A program made the position numbers and the translations under genes. A stretch of DNA of 64,000 nucleotides from Triplophysa rosa (lineage: Eukaryota > Chordata > Actinopteri > Cypriniformes > Nemacheilidae): positions 2,138,769 through 2,202,768 of the forward strand of contig NC_079904.1 of NCBI RefSeq assembly GCF_024868665.1. Direction: 5' to 3'. This document shows positions 52,655 through 64,000 of the stretch, piece after piece. The notes beneath the pieces are model-generated. The model was not told the DNA's origin, did no database searches, and worked only from the letters and a program-made list of their open reading frames with translations. How positions within the stretch are numbered: the stretch's first letter is position 1; every line of letters starts with the position of its first letter.

Positions 52655-53419
52655 CACTGTAAAAAACGAAAAGTTGACTTAACTTAAAATTTCAAGGCAA
52701 CTCGCTGCACAGCTTTTTTGAGTTTACTCAACTTTTGGCCAAGTAGTTCACCTAACTCAATTAACTGAGTAATATCACATGACTGTCAATTGAAAAAAAA
52801 TAGAATTAAAATAAATATGCAACAATCAAATTTCTGAGTTCACTCAACAGTGGACTTAGTTGACCCAACTCAAAAGATTATGTTTATATAACGTTAATAT
52901 ATAATTGTTCTATTGTTATATACACACTCTACTTAAGTAACTGCTTAAGCTGTTTGTGTTTTAAACATTTTAGTAGTGGACTCCCTGCGTCATTTACTTC
53001 AGACCTCAACACTGAGCCTCAATCATGTTAACAATCATCAAACATCATATAGTTCAAAAAGGAACTCTAAATACTAAAGGTAACAAAAAATATAGCCAGC
53101 AAACACTAAAATAGCAATCATTTTAATAATTTTAACCGGCGAATTGAAAATTCTGCAATGCATGCTGGGAACTTTCAAACACTAGAATTGTTTTTTGAGA
53201 TTACACAGTTTGGCAAGTTGGTCAAACTTCTTGACGCGCTTTGGACAATCACTTAGATATCTAAGTACAGTCAACAAAAGAATCTTTATTGGTACCACAT
53301 TTAGATTTTGTTCAGCATACTCAAAATAATACATTCTTCTTCTTCTACTAAAAAAACTTTTTCAAGTTACTTTATTACCTTTGTTGGGAGAACAATTTGA
53401 AGTTTTATTTTTTACAGTG
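52655..53419. mobile_element. 765-bp terminal-inverted-repeat element (CACTGTAAAAAA ends)
   Basis: Perfect 12-bp ends: CACTGTAAAAAA at 52655-52666 and TTTTTTACAGTG at 53408-53419. The interior is AT-rich with repeated ACTCAA/TTGAGT motifs and a GCATGCTGGGAACT block (53161-53174). No open frame and no clear target duplication. Confidence 0.75.
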
Positions 53420-53454
53420 AACATTGACAGGCGCTTTAAGCAGTGAGATGATAC

Positions 53455-53740
53455 CGTAACAGTGTAGAATAAGGTTGTGTTTGTGAACCTTAGTTAATGC
53501 ATTAGCTTACACGAACTAACAATGAGCAGTGTCTTTTCTTTTACATTTATTAATCTTTGTTAATGCTAATACAAGTGTTCATCTTAGTTCACTGTGCATT
53601 AACTATCATTAACAAATACAACTTTTGATTTTAAACATGTATTAGTATTAAACTACTACAGTATTAAATGTTGTAGTAGCTAATGCTAATGTTAACAAAT
53701 ACAACCAACCGTATTGTAAAATGTTACCAGTGATGCTTTG
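53455..53740. repeat. Teleost dispersed repeat (AACCTTAGTTAATGCATTAG)
   Basis: AATAAGGTTGTG...GAACCTTAGTTAATGCATTAG...TTATTAATCTTTGTTAATGC...GTATTGTAAAATGTTACC. Its mirrored TTAATG/CATTAA motifs are typical of a common fish repeat whose ends read AACACTTTACAATAAGGTT. Confidence 0.6.
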
Positions 53741-54989
53741 CTTTGTTTGTACAGGCCAAAAATGTGAAGTTGTAGCACACCATTGCTTGTGGTGCTGATG
53801 TAGCGACAGACTTAAGATGACCAACTTTATCTTGTAATGTGCAATAAACCATTTTCCAGTTTCTAGATGTGTAAAGAGGTGAGCAGGTGTTCACAATCAT
53901 TTTATTTTTAATGCAGAGTACAAATACATATGGTTTTGCTAAGAGCTGATTTGGTTTTAATATCGGTTACATACTGTAGTGTTAAATTCTTGTTTACAGA
54001 AATGTCGCGTAAAAACTGTGTGTGTGTGTGTGTGTCAATTCATCTCTAATCTGTGTTACAAGAAAATTCTAATTATATTTGTAATAGCAGTTCCCTCTAT
54101 TTGACTTCAGCTATAGGGAACAAATCCTGTGGTTAATCCAACATGAGCGCACTGCTAGCGGCCTCGCAGGGCTGAGGGCGAGTCTGTGTTCAGGTTCTGT
54201 CTCTGTTCTCTGCAGAACTTTAGTTAAACTTTGAGAGTGACAGCATGTATGTTCCTCGGCCTGCTCATAAATATAACCATTACATTATACGTATATAATT
54301 CATCTCGGTCTGATAATTCGCTAATAGTTTTCTTGTCTTTAAAGCGTCACGAAACACTAAACAACATTGCATTAAAACCACAATTTGAACCCGAGATTTT
54401 GTTGTATAAGAGGGAATCTCATTCAAGCGAACATCCTGTAAGTGTCAGAACTGAAAACGCCCTTGTTACTGAGATTACATCTGTTATTAACACCAGGCCC
54501 AGCGAACGCCAGGTTCTGGAATGCACCTATCTATAGGTTGAACACCACCTCCACAGAAAAATATCAACGACTACTTCTCTAGCCCCGCCCACTGGTTCGC
54601 GAATGATATAATGATAATAGTACACACTCCCGCATTTGTGATGATTGACAAACTGGTAACCATAGTGACATATTTTTCGGCAAAAGATTTGTTTTGTCTG
54701 TCAACTGCTGATATGCGCTGTGTTGTGTTTATGCTCGGAAGGCTCCATCACACAGCGCTCTTTTGCTGTGTTGCCATGTTTGTTATTAATAAGTACTTTT
54801 ATGCTTGTTGTTTGGTCTTAGATCAAAAAGCCTCGGCACTTAGGTCTTAAAAAATGGTCTGCTGCAGATTTTAAGAATTTTTGGTCTTATAACATAACAA
54901 TTTGCATTTTAAGGTTTGTTTTTGTCTTGTCTTTATTTGCTTATTTTTTCTGTGAAGATCTGGAAACCCTGTCTCTTTAGCGAAGGGCT
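53741..54989. other. Non-coding stretch
   Basis: No gene seen. The part 54230-54960 may belong to the same decayed element as the THAP-like relic just downstream, but the boundary is not visible. Confidence 0.4.
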
Positions 54990-55074
54990 CTCGAGGGCGG
55001 CTAGCCCCGTGTCATGTGCAAAAGTGAGGACTTCTTTCACTGTTATTTTTATTTAGAGCGACCAAGCAACAAAC

Positions 55075-55345
55075 ATGCAACATTGTGCAGCGCCTGCTTG
55101 TGGAAGAACACTGTCGCTTCCTTCGGGTTCTGATATTAGGAATGCGTGGTTGAAGTTTATTTTTAAGTACGTTCCTGCTCACGTGGGTTAAACATTGAGC
55201 ATTTGTTCGAGACATTTCACCGTGGATTCCTTTGTGAACAAGGCGCTGGATTTGCGGACAGACTAAAACGAAAAAGCAGTGCTGTGCCGTCAGTATTGGA
55301 TCCGACAGGAATAGCGCAGCAATCTTATGTGAGTAAAACATATTT
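55075..55345 (+). pseudogene. Broken THAP-type zinc-finger coding relic
   Basis: From ATG at 55075 the frame begins MQHCAAPACGRTLSLPSGSD, then carries a WLKFIF...VP block, a TAA at 55189, and in the same frame ICSRHFTVDSFVN. Farther on, in another frame, comes SSAVPSVLDPTGIAQQSY. The C-x4-C, about 34 residues, then C-x2-H spacing, with the VP and SxHF motifs, matches the C2CH THAP DNA-binding domain. THAP domains occur in host genes and in P-like and Kolobok transposases. At least one stop and one frame change make this non-functional. Confidence 0.6.
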
Positions 55346-55821
55346 GTACTATGCGTCACTATTGCTTTGTTAGAGATCGCTTGATATGTCCTGATAATTA
55401 TTAATATAATAAAGCCTCACTTTATAACTGTGAAGCTCGCACTGTACAGATGCCTATACTGTATGTATAAAGATGTGTCTCTGCGGTGCTCGTGCCAGAT
55501 GCGCCTCACTTTTAAACGCCGCAGGGCAATGTCATCGTCCATCACGATGTTTCACTGTAGCCGTCTTCCGATGCTAATTTGGTAAACATCGCCCAACCCT
55601 AATCCATTGCTAACTTGTATACCCGCTACCGCCAACCGCCTCTCCACATTAACGTTTTTATTAACATTCCGACGTGAAATCATTCTCGAAGACTGATGTT
55701 GTTTTATGTAAGGCTTACATTGCAAATGTGTCTTTTGTTTTGAGTGTGTGGTCAATAAATAAAATGATTAATAAAATTGATCCAATTTCCTCCCGCTCTA
55801 CCTGTCATGTCTCTATTCCCC

Positions 55822-55985
55822 ACACTTTGAGAAACGCTCAAAGAAGAACCGAATGGTTCCATAAAGAACATCTGAAGAACCTTTTTGTTTCACAAAAGAG
55901 ACTTTGTAGTGGAAAAAGGTTCTAATGTAAGAAAGTAAATGGTTCTTTACGGAGCTAAAAATGGTTCTTTCATGGCCTTTAATAG
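55822..55985. repeat. GGTTCTTT-type teleost repeat
   Basis: CGCTCAAAGAAGAACCGAATGGTTCCATAAAGAACATCTGAAGAACCTTTTTGTTTC... and later AAATGGTTCTTT. The motif GAACC/GGTTC mirrors itself through the unit. A related piece is at 52246-52318. Confidence 0.6.
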
Positions 55986-57069
55986 CACTTTCTTTTTTTT
56001 AGAGCGGGCAAGTTTTTGCATATTGCATCTTCCCTCATATTTTGCAGCTCTAGTGTGTGTGTTGCCTGGGATTCGAACCCACAACCTCAGTCCTTCGCAG
56101 AATATATGATCCTCGGTCTGTCGAGACTCATGTAATATCTGTCATTAAAGTCACGCACACCACAGCACGGCTCACACGTGAATGTAAGCAACTGCATGTT
56201 CGTCTCCGCGCTCAGATCTCACGTCTCGGCTAACTGTTGTTTTGCTGCGTGCGCCTTTACACGTTTTTCTCTCCCTCCTCCTGTGGCAGCTCTGTCGTTT
56301 TTCGCTCTGTGTTAAAAGCGCTCCGTGACTCGACGCTTTGAAGAGACAAACACAAGCAACACACGGCCCGGGTTACATCCCTGACTAACTCACGGGCACG
56401 GTCTATATCTGCCTGTCCATCACACAGCGCTGGGCTCCAATTACTGCTTTCTCCATTGTTTCTTGTTGATCGGAAGGGCCTTGATGGTGTGTCATGGGGC
56501 GATCGTGTGTGTGTGAGATCCGTCTGAGCTTGTGCTGACAGGGAGCCAATTTACACTGCAGTTACCCAGCATACATCAGTGGATTAATCATTATTCTCAT
56601 TTGCATAAATCAGCGGGGAGGCGGGCCTTTGTCGGGCGTCCCACTCACGGGTTGGCTGCGTGGATCTGGGGGGGTCTGATTTGATTGGTTGATGTAGCTG
56701 TCAGTATTTGTGTTGGCCTCCAGGTCCCCGCTTCGTTCACAGTCGTGTGCAAACCCAACACGCACACACACATGCACGCTCGGAGATGGAATAGGCCTCC
56801 TGTCAGAGGCTCGTTTGGAATTCCCTTTAAAGCCGGACGGAGCGTCTGTACCTGTCAGAATTCCTGGGAAGTGATCTCTGTGACTGACTCGTACACACAC
56901 GCGCGCACGCCGGGCTGTACCTCACCCGCCCTCTAGACAAATGCCTTCATCTAACACTTCAGAGAGAAGCGGGAGATGAGTTGAGACGAAATGAGACGGG
57001 GTGAGATGAGATTTGAGCGGGGTGGAAATGATCAGTCGTGTCCCAGAGGAACGTTGTATTTTTTTTTTG
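55986..57069. other. Non-coding stretch, possible regulatory block
   Basis: No gene. At 56065-56090 a GGTTCGAATCC-type (minus strand) tRNA B-box-like string occurs without a tRNA fold. The block 56420-56620 has CCAATTACTG, GGATTAATCATTATT and ATTTGCATAA (octamer-like, 56599-56608), suggesting an enhancer, unproven. Confidence 0.35.
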
Positions 57070-57077
57070 CTCGTTAG

Positions 57078-57558
57078 CAGTGTTGGGCAAGTTCCTCTGA
57101 AAAAGTAATGAATTACTAGTTACTTATTACATAGTGTAATTAGATTACTGTACAAATTACTCTCTCCAAAAAGTATTTTATTACTAATTACTTTCTATAT
57201 CCTATATCAACCTTGATTAGTTAAGTGATTCAAGGAAAGACATGAAACGGCGCTTTTAATTCCTTCAAATAAATATTAGTAAACTACATAAATTAGTATT
57301 ATTAACTGACCAAAGTATTACAAATGTGAGAATTATACATTAAAGCACGGATTTTAAAGTTAAACTTTGAATTTTGTTGTCAGTTCCACTATTGCACACA
57401 CATACAGTATATTACACAAAGTATTTAGTTTAATTACATCAGAAGTAACTGTAATTAAATTACAGAAAAATCGAGTGATCCCTTACTTTACTTTTTCAAG
57501 GGGAAGGTAATTAAATTACAGTAACTAATTACTTAGTAACTAGTTACTCCCAACACTG
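57078..57558 (+). mobile_element. Non-autonomous hAT-type element, 481 bp, copy 1
   Basis: CAGTGTTGGG at the left end and CCCAACACTG at the right end. The flanking CTCGTTAG is duplicated exactly (57070-57077 and 57559-57566). The interior is built of AGTAATTA/TTACT motifs and has no open frame. Eight-base duplications with CAGTG-type ends fit the hAT superfamily. Confidence 0.92.
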
Positions 57559-57679
57559 CTCGTTAGTGATGTTTTGTTTGAGTATCAACTTTGGAAAAAT
57601 AAAAAACTATACAGTGTACATATCATTTTGTCTTTTAATGAGAAATGGTCAAATGAAAATTTGACTCTTGATCACAGAC

Positions 57680-57760
57680 TTTCCCATCAGAGGTTGTTCT
57701 TCTGTAGCTCAGGAGATTTAAAGAGGTTTTTTTTATGTTTTGAAGTATCAGTTTGGTTTT
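57680..57760. repeat. Fragment resembling the 'AGCTCAGGAGATTT' end of family S
   Basis: TTGTTCTTCTGTAGCTCAGGAGATTTAAAGAGGTTTT parallels 63469-63505 (TTGCTCTTTCATAGCTCAGGAGATTTGATGGAGTTCT) and the outer arms of the palindrome at 35.7-36.2 kb. Confidence 0.5.
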
Positions 57761-57958
57761 GGGAGACGTTAAAATAGATGTAGGCCAATAAGTGATATAT
57801 TACTGAGTTGCAAAATGAATTAAACCTAGCTCAGATTTTGGGTATGTTAACTCAGAGTTTGTCATTTTATTTATGAGACGTTGTTGGGATCAGTTCTGAA
57901 ACTTCTGACCAGAAATGTGAGTTCTTTCTATTAGCAGATCTCCATTGAATCTGTTGTG

Positions 57959-58849
57959 CACTAAAAAAAATAACTTGTAGAATTTACTTCTCTCAAAAAA
58001 ATCATCTAAACAATTTGCACGAATTTGTTTTGTGTAAAATTTGCTGATATAATTCAAGTACAACTTACTATCCAGAATAAAGTAAATTCTACTCATTAAA
58101 TACATTTAGTTTTTGTTAAAATATCAAGTGAATGTTACTTAAAGTAAACAAAAAACAATTACTCTGAACAAAAACGTGTGTCTAACTCAAACTTCATGGA
58201 TCACTTACTTTCACATTGAAATATACTATTATTTTACAACATAGATGGTCAAGTAAGAAGAGACTGGTGGTCTCTTCACTGGCATTAGTACAGTTACTGC
58301 TCAGTAAGTGAAATAACACACTTCATGACACAAGTAGGCACAAGTACGCTCTTCTGAACAACGATAACCAAAAAACCCAAACTTAAAAATAATACCAAAA
58401 CTCTCCTAAATCTCAAAGATAAATCAACAAAAAAGTCTTTCTTTTTACTGAAAAACACTTAAAATGAAAGAAACTATATCTCCTAATGCAGTCAGACGCA
58501 AAGCATGCTGGGAACTACAGATCAACTGCCAAGGTAGTTTTATCTACAAATTTTTTTATGTAGTCTCAACTCAAAATAAATAAGTTATAACTTAATTTGA
58601 GCAATTTTTAGGTTTAACATAAAATTTAACATAATAAAATTGAGTTGGATTTACTTAATAATTTGTTCAATTAAAATCACTCAAACAAAATAATTTAAAT
58701 CTTAACCAAAATTAGTAGATTTTATTCCCAATATTTTACGTTATTTTAACTCAATTTTTTTGTTAAAACAAGAACATAATTATATTAAGTATATTTTAAT
58801 AATTTCTTTTCATAAAATTTACTAAGGCACACAATCCTTTTTTTCAGTG
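57959..58849. mobile_element. TIR element related to the 52.7-kb one, about 890 bp
   Basis: Ends CACTAAAAAAAAT and TTTTTTTCAGTG are imperfect inverted repeats. The interior again has many ACTCAA/TTGAGT stretches and a GCATGCTGGGAACTACAG block (58504-58521), as in the 52655-53419 element. Confidence 0.55.
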
Positions 58850-59743
58850 TGGAGTAGAAACAAGTGAGGTCTTATTTGTGATTCATGCAGTGTTTAAGAG
58901 AGCCTGTAGGTGAAGAGGACTCTCTCTTCTGTAAATGATGTGTTTGGATTGTTTTGCAGACTGTAAATGAGATGAAATGCTGTGATGGGCAGCACTGCAG
59001 TAGGGCAACAGAACAAAGACAGATGCACTGTGGGATACGAAATACTGTCTGACCAGATACACACCCCAACACACACATCTACAGCACCCAAATAAACAAA
59101 GACGTGTGTATCTCTGCTCTACAGAGAACATGACTGTCTTTCTTCTTCGTAGATCCACTGAACTATAAATGTGTGTGTGTGTTGTGAGAGACGAGTTTTC
59201 TCACTAATATAGATTTTATGGTTTGGTGTGTAGTTAAGTTTATCAATAAATCTATATTTCAAGAGTTTGGTTCCAAAATGAGATAACTTTGTTTAAAAAA
59301 AAATCATGTTTTTTATTATGTTATCATGTTTTTATTGTGTTAGTGAGCTGTATTTTTGGTAGTTATTATGGTTTAACCAAACTGCAGTTTGATTGATATT
59401 AATTGGAATGCAAAATAAAAAACATGATTTTTGAAAAATCTCATTTTAGAACCAAACTCTTCATTTTCTTGTCATTTTAGATTTGGTGTTCACCTCAAAC
59501 TACAATCCGTAACTGTTGCCTCTCTATTGCCATCTCTGTTTGAAATGTAAAATATCTTAATGTGCTTCAAATGAAAGTCAAATTAAGACAAACTGACATC
59601 AGGTCTCCTTTAATGTAATTGGGTTGGATTATTTTCATCCAGCAGTCCAAGTTATAGAACTCTTCAGAAAATGTGAACAACGCTGATTTAACGCTAGTCT
59701 AGCGTACCTTCATAATGCAAGGTCTGTGAACTTTTATCCGCTT

Positions 59744-59826
59744 TCTTTGGTCAAGGCCCACCCAAGAGGCCATATGACTGACAGGTAAAGCAACGTTTTG
59801 TTTTGTGCAGCATCATGTTTAGAGCA
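59744..59826 (+). repeat. Dispersed repeat, copy 2 (AAGAGGCCATATGACTGACAGG)
   Basis: CTTTCTTTGGTCAAGGCCCACCCAAGAGGCCATATGACTGACAGGTAAAGCA plus ACGTTTTGTTTTGTGCAGCATCATGTTTAGAG. Collinear with 47080-47170, lacking a short TCCAATC stretch. Confidence 0.8.
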
Positions 59827-60018
59827 GAGTCATGAAAAACAGGGTTGCGATACTCGCGTAGACGTCCGTTGGAAGAATGGAATGCGGATTACTATCAACA
59901 TAGTAATCAGTGCATATATTGTGTTGGTATTTAGTGAAATTTGTTGCAAATACAGCTGCTTCCACTGTCTGTCAACAAGACAATAGGCAATGACGCTGCT
60001 GTGGGAAAACGTCACAGC

Positions 60019-60500
60019 CAGTGTTGGGTGTAACTAGTGACTAAGTAATTAGTTACTGTAATTTAATTACTTTTTCCTTGAAAAAGTAAAGTAAGGGATT
60101 ACTCAAATTTTTCCTTTAATTTAATTAGTTACTTCTGATGTAATTAAACTAAATACGTTGTGTAATATATGTGTGTGAAATAGTGGAATTGACATAAAAA
60201 GTCTAACTTGAAAATCTGTGCTTTAATGTATAATTCTCACATTTGTAATACTTTGGTCAGTTAGTAATACTACTTTATGTAGTTTTATATTATTTATTTG
60301 AATGAATTAAGAGCCGTTTCATGTTTATCCTTGAATCACTAATAACTAATCAAGGTTGATGTCGGATATAGAAAGTAATTAGTATAAGTAATTCAATATT
60401 TTTGGAGAGAGTAATTTGTACAGTAATCTAATTACACTATTGAATATGTCATTAGTAACTAGTAATTAATTACTTTTTCGGAGTAACTTACCCAACACTG
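60019..60500 (-). mobile_element. Non-autonomous hAT-type element, 482 bp, copy 2 (inverted)
   Basis: Same family as 57078-57558 but in the opposite orientation: CAGTGTTGGGTGTAACTAG at the left, AGTAACTTACCCAACACTG at the right. GTCACAGC is duplicated exactly on both sides (60011-60018 and 60501-60508). Confidence 0.92.
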
Positions 60501-60508
60501 GTCACAGC

Positions 60509-61730
60509 AGAAATCTTTCTCTTATCCGCCATGTTGATTGTGTAAGGCCTGCCCATCTCGGGAACTCGGGCATCAAAATTATTTTCCAATTTACCGGTGG
60601 GAAATGCGACATCAGAGGGCGTTCATGTGCAATTTTTACCTCGGAAACTCATATTTCCGATCATTCCGAGTATTGGAACGGAGCATCACTAATATTTATA
60701 TGTAAGATTTAAAAATACCAAAGATTAAAATGAAACCGGAAGTACTTCTGGACCAGTGTTTACACCTTGCGAAGTGGTCTGTGGCACATCTTTCCTAAAC
60801 AAGTTCCCCACACAGTTTAATGCTTTAGCTTTTCTGAGTTTCGTGTTGCTTGTCAGGTCACCGTCTCTCAAATTCTCACAGGTTTTTGCTGTAACAACCT
60901 CACACGCTGATCGAGTTTGCCGCAGTTTGCATCAAATTTCAAGGTGTTATTGTAAACAGACATTTGAATTTCCATCCAGAGGAGAAAATAGGAAATGAGG
61001 CCAATAACCTTGACTGGCATTTGCTCCTGCTTGTGTGTGTGTGTGTGTTTTATATGCATGAGGATTCTTCCATTTGTGTTTTATTCGGTTGTTCGGTCAG
61101 GGAGATAAAGCTATTAATATATATGGCGATGAGCTGTGGCATATGCCTGCCAGCAAGAATATTAAAGCTAAGAGAACTATAGCGATATCCACGAGTACAA
61201 ACACACACGCACACAATTCATTTAGGAGACAATGACAATCTGATGCTGGTTATTGTTGTGTGTAATTGATTCGCTCGACCTCTGTTTGATTCGTATAGGT
61301 CTCTCTCTCTCTTCAAGATTCAAGTAGCTTTATTGGCATGGTAAAAATGGGTTTGCATAGGCAAAGCATGAGTAACAGTGTTTGTTTAAGTACAGTAAAT
61401 GTTTTTTCACACTTCTACAAAAGTCTGAAATAAGTAAAAACATTCATTCATTCTTTACTAATTCATTACATTATAAATTTCATTAAAATGTTTATTTTGT
61501 CTAGCATTATGATTTCAATTCTTACATTTAGCTCTGCTTATAAAAACCAGTTGGTTAAAATATATACAAATTTTGGCCTAGAACTATAGAAATTTTTAAT
61601 TTCATCATTTATTTTTTTAACAAAATTACATTTGTTCAGATGTACACATTTAAATACTTCCCGTGGTGGATCATATAATGAGACTATTACAAATTATTTT
61701 GTTTCACAGACAGTCATTAAAGTGTGTGTG

Positions 61731-61769
<39 letters not shown>

Positions 61770-63459
61770 GTATTCAGTGACGCTATTATTCTGTAGATGT
61801 GATCCGATTGGTCGAGGTGTGTGCTGTTTGTAACATTCATAACTCATATCCACTGAACTATGAATGTGTGTGTGTTGTGAGGAGAGCATGTGGTGTTATA
61901 GAGGGATTAGTGTTTTAATGAGGGGGTGTGGCCAGGGTGGGCGGGGTCAGCCACTGCCTCAGGCAAAGAGCAGAGGGCACACACACGCACACACACATAT
62001 TGGGATGGACACACTCAGGGGGCCTCAATTATGGAATGGAGGATAATTTCCCCCCCACCTGATACCTGCTGTCGTCCTGCGCTGTCTTTTTTCAGTCCGT
62101 CTGTTTTTCACTTTTACCATCTTTATCCCTCTTTACCCTTTTTCTGCCCCCCCTACAGTATTTTAATATTCAAGTAGCTTTACATTGTGTTGTAGTAACA
62201 ACATAAATACAGTAAATATATGCAGTGACAATTGGCCTCCAGCAAAACTTCAAAATGTATAAATGTCATTTAGAAAAAAATTGAACCGTTAACTTTGTTT
62301 TTAAACAGTTTTTTAATTATGTTTATCTAACTGAATGTATGCCGTTTTTGTCTCAAGTTCACACAGGTGTCCTGTAGAGAAACCACAGGTGTAGTTTATC
62401 ATTATTTTGAACTGTATTTCCGTATATGGTGGTTCATTTCAAACTTAATACATTTCTTTCTGTCAAATATTTCGCTTAAAGTGTGATTGTGCTATGTTTC
62501 TTGAAATGGCACTTGGTTTGATCTTTTTTTTTTTCAATCCATTGATTTGATTTAAGTGTCTGAATACTTTTGTATGTAAAATAGCAAAAAATTGAATTAT
62601 TAAAAAGTAATAATTTCAAATAATTATTGAAACACAATTTTGTTTTATATGTGAGATTATTGTAAATATGAATACTGACATACACTTGGGAAGGCCATCG
62701 ATTTATAAATCGCATTTTTACATTATCAACTGAACGTCTAGAATGCCTATGAATCCATTTGTGTGTGTTGAGTGTGTGTCTGCACGTCATGTTGACTGTG
62801 GTCTGTGTGAGTGTTTTGTCATTTGCATTTCTGTTATCTCAGGTTTCTTTGAATCGTCTCCCTCCCGCTGGAGCTCGTGTTTGAAATCCTCCCAGAACCT
62901 CTTCCTCTCCTTCCTTTATTCTCTCAAACCCTCTTTCCATCCTTTCTGGACTCTCTCTCTTCTCGCTTTGCACCTGTTTCCAGCTCTGAACAGCTGCTAA
63001 TTGGGCGAATCTAATTAGAGATTACCCAGAATCCTCAGCAGCGTTTGATAGGTTTGTTCTCCGACCCGTGAGATAATCCTATGTCCTATATGCACTTGAG
63101 TACAAAATATACATTTATTTACTTATGTATTAACGTTTGTCTGTTTTTAAATATAAGGTGAATTGAAAGAGCCATGCAAAGTTACTTAGTCAAGGTGTTC
63201 TGAATGGTTGTTGGCATGTTGCTATGCAATTTATAGGTGGTTGCTATGGCGTTCCTAGGTTGCTTTGTGGATGTTTACTGGTCCTTTTTAAAAGAACTTA
63301 GTCTCTATGAAATTCTGGTCACTGCTGTAGATGTGGTCCAGGTATCTTTCTCAGTGTAAGCCTTCAGGGTTTTTTGTTTGTTTTTGTTTGGCACTTTTTT
63401 CTGCCAAATCAAAATCATACATCCAGCGAAATCACATCTACCCAGAGGAAATGTTATTG
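60509..63459. other. Non-coding stretch
   Basis: No gene seen. It contains a TTCAAGATTCAAGTAGCTTTATTGGCATGG teleost repeat end at 61313-61343 and a partial echo at 62168-62185, plus (GT)n at 61723-61768. The segment 60880-61190 has low simple-repeat content and could be regulatory. Confidence 0.45.
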
Positions 63460-63865
63460 CTCAGATGTTGCTCTTTCATAGCTCAGGAGATTTGATGGAG
63501 TTCTCGGTTGTGTTTAATTTAGTTTCAGATGTTTCTCCTAAAATTGCTTAAAAGAAATAAAAACAAAAAAATGAGAGTGTAATTGTTGAAGTCCATGAAG
63601 AGTATGAAGGTGTAAAATGAATATAGATTGTAGAGGTAAAATAATCTGGATTTGGGTCAATTTAGAAATAAATGTTTTAGTTCATTTTGAGATCTTTAAT
63701 AATATTGACATTTGATTGCAGACTTGACAAATCTGAGCTCAGTATCGACATCTCTTCTGAAACTCTAATGACAGAGACATTTGTGAGATTTGTGACTGGA
63801 GAAATATCTGATATACAGATGAGATTTAAGAAAAGGTTTCCATTTGCTCTTTGTTTAATCTCATT
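63460..63865 (+). repeat. Dispersed repeat family S, longest copy
   Basis: Begins TTGCTCAGATGTTGCTCTTTCATAGCTCAGGAG, has an AT-rich middle, and then the core GATCTTTAATAATATTGACATTTGATTGCAGACTTGACAAATCTGAGCTC...CTTCTGAAACTCTAATGACAGAGACATTTGTGAGATTT...GATATACAGATGAGA. The core is shared with the minus-strand copies at 33.2 and 51.3 kb. The 94-codon open frame inside is repeat-borne. Confidence 0.65.
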
Positions 63866-64000
63866 GATGTTTCGAAGAAATCAAGAGATCTTCTTTTACA
63901 TACAATTTGAGAGCTCATTGTCTTGCTCACTGAAGCAGTGTCATGACTTCCTGTCATTAAGAGACGCTTGAGCTTGTGATTTCTACGGAGAGAGCTGCGT

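Noticed and set aside
56060..56160. Possible tRNA gene or tRNA-derived SINE on the minus strand (GGGTTCGAATCCCAGG)
   Set aside because: The T-arm stem does not pair fully and no A box, anticodon arm or acceptor stem could be placed.

Overview
The window looks like teleost genomic DNA, probably cypriniform. Long CA/GT and CT microsatellites, many short inverted-repeat transposons, low coding density and small exons with GT-AG introns point that way. The species assignment is inference from the style of the sequence.

Two recognisable genes lie head to head in the first 13.5 kb and together encode both subunits of the mitochondrial trifunctional protein, which carries out the last three steps of long-chain fatty-acid beta-oxidation. 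hadha (alpha subunit: enoyl-CoA hydratase plus 3-hydroxyacyl-CoA dehydrogenase) is on the minus strand, 20 exons between 6997 and 737. hadhb (beta subunit: 3-ketoacyl-CoA thiolase) is on the plus strand, one non-coding and 15 coding exons from about 7700 to 12944. About 0.7 kb separates them and probably acts as a shared promoter. hadhb is fully open (471 codons plus stop). hadha is complete and in phase at every junction except for one in-frame TAA at codon 120 (5219-5221), upstream of both hydratase glutamates. It is a true null allele, a decaying duplicate, or a single-base error. hadha also has a GC-AG intron and an exon whose acceptor directly follows a 73-base (TG)n tract.

From about 13.5 kb to 64 kb I find no gene I can name. 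A CpG-rich block with a good splice donor (about 14.58-14.97 kb) and an NRF1-palindrome/E-box/ATG/donor cluster (39.41-39.71 kb) are candidate promoters or first exons. Several stretches rich in TAAT motifs look like non-coding regulatory sequence, but this cannot be tested without alignment. The rest is mostly repeats: two inverted copies of a 481-482 bp hAT-type element with perfect 8-bp target duplications, a 653-bp hAT-type element nested inside an older palindromic repeat, at least five copies of that palindromic family, other terminal-inverted-repeat elements, a broken THAP-domain relic, and large dinucleotide arrays. Four CTCF-like motifs (one overlapping a hadha splice donor) are also noted.

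I found no CRISPR array, rRNA, intact tRNA gene or new multi-gene system. The observations most worth following up are the hadha stop codon and the (TG)n-flanked in-frame exon.
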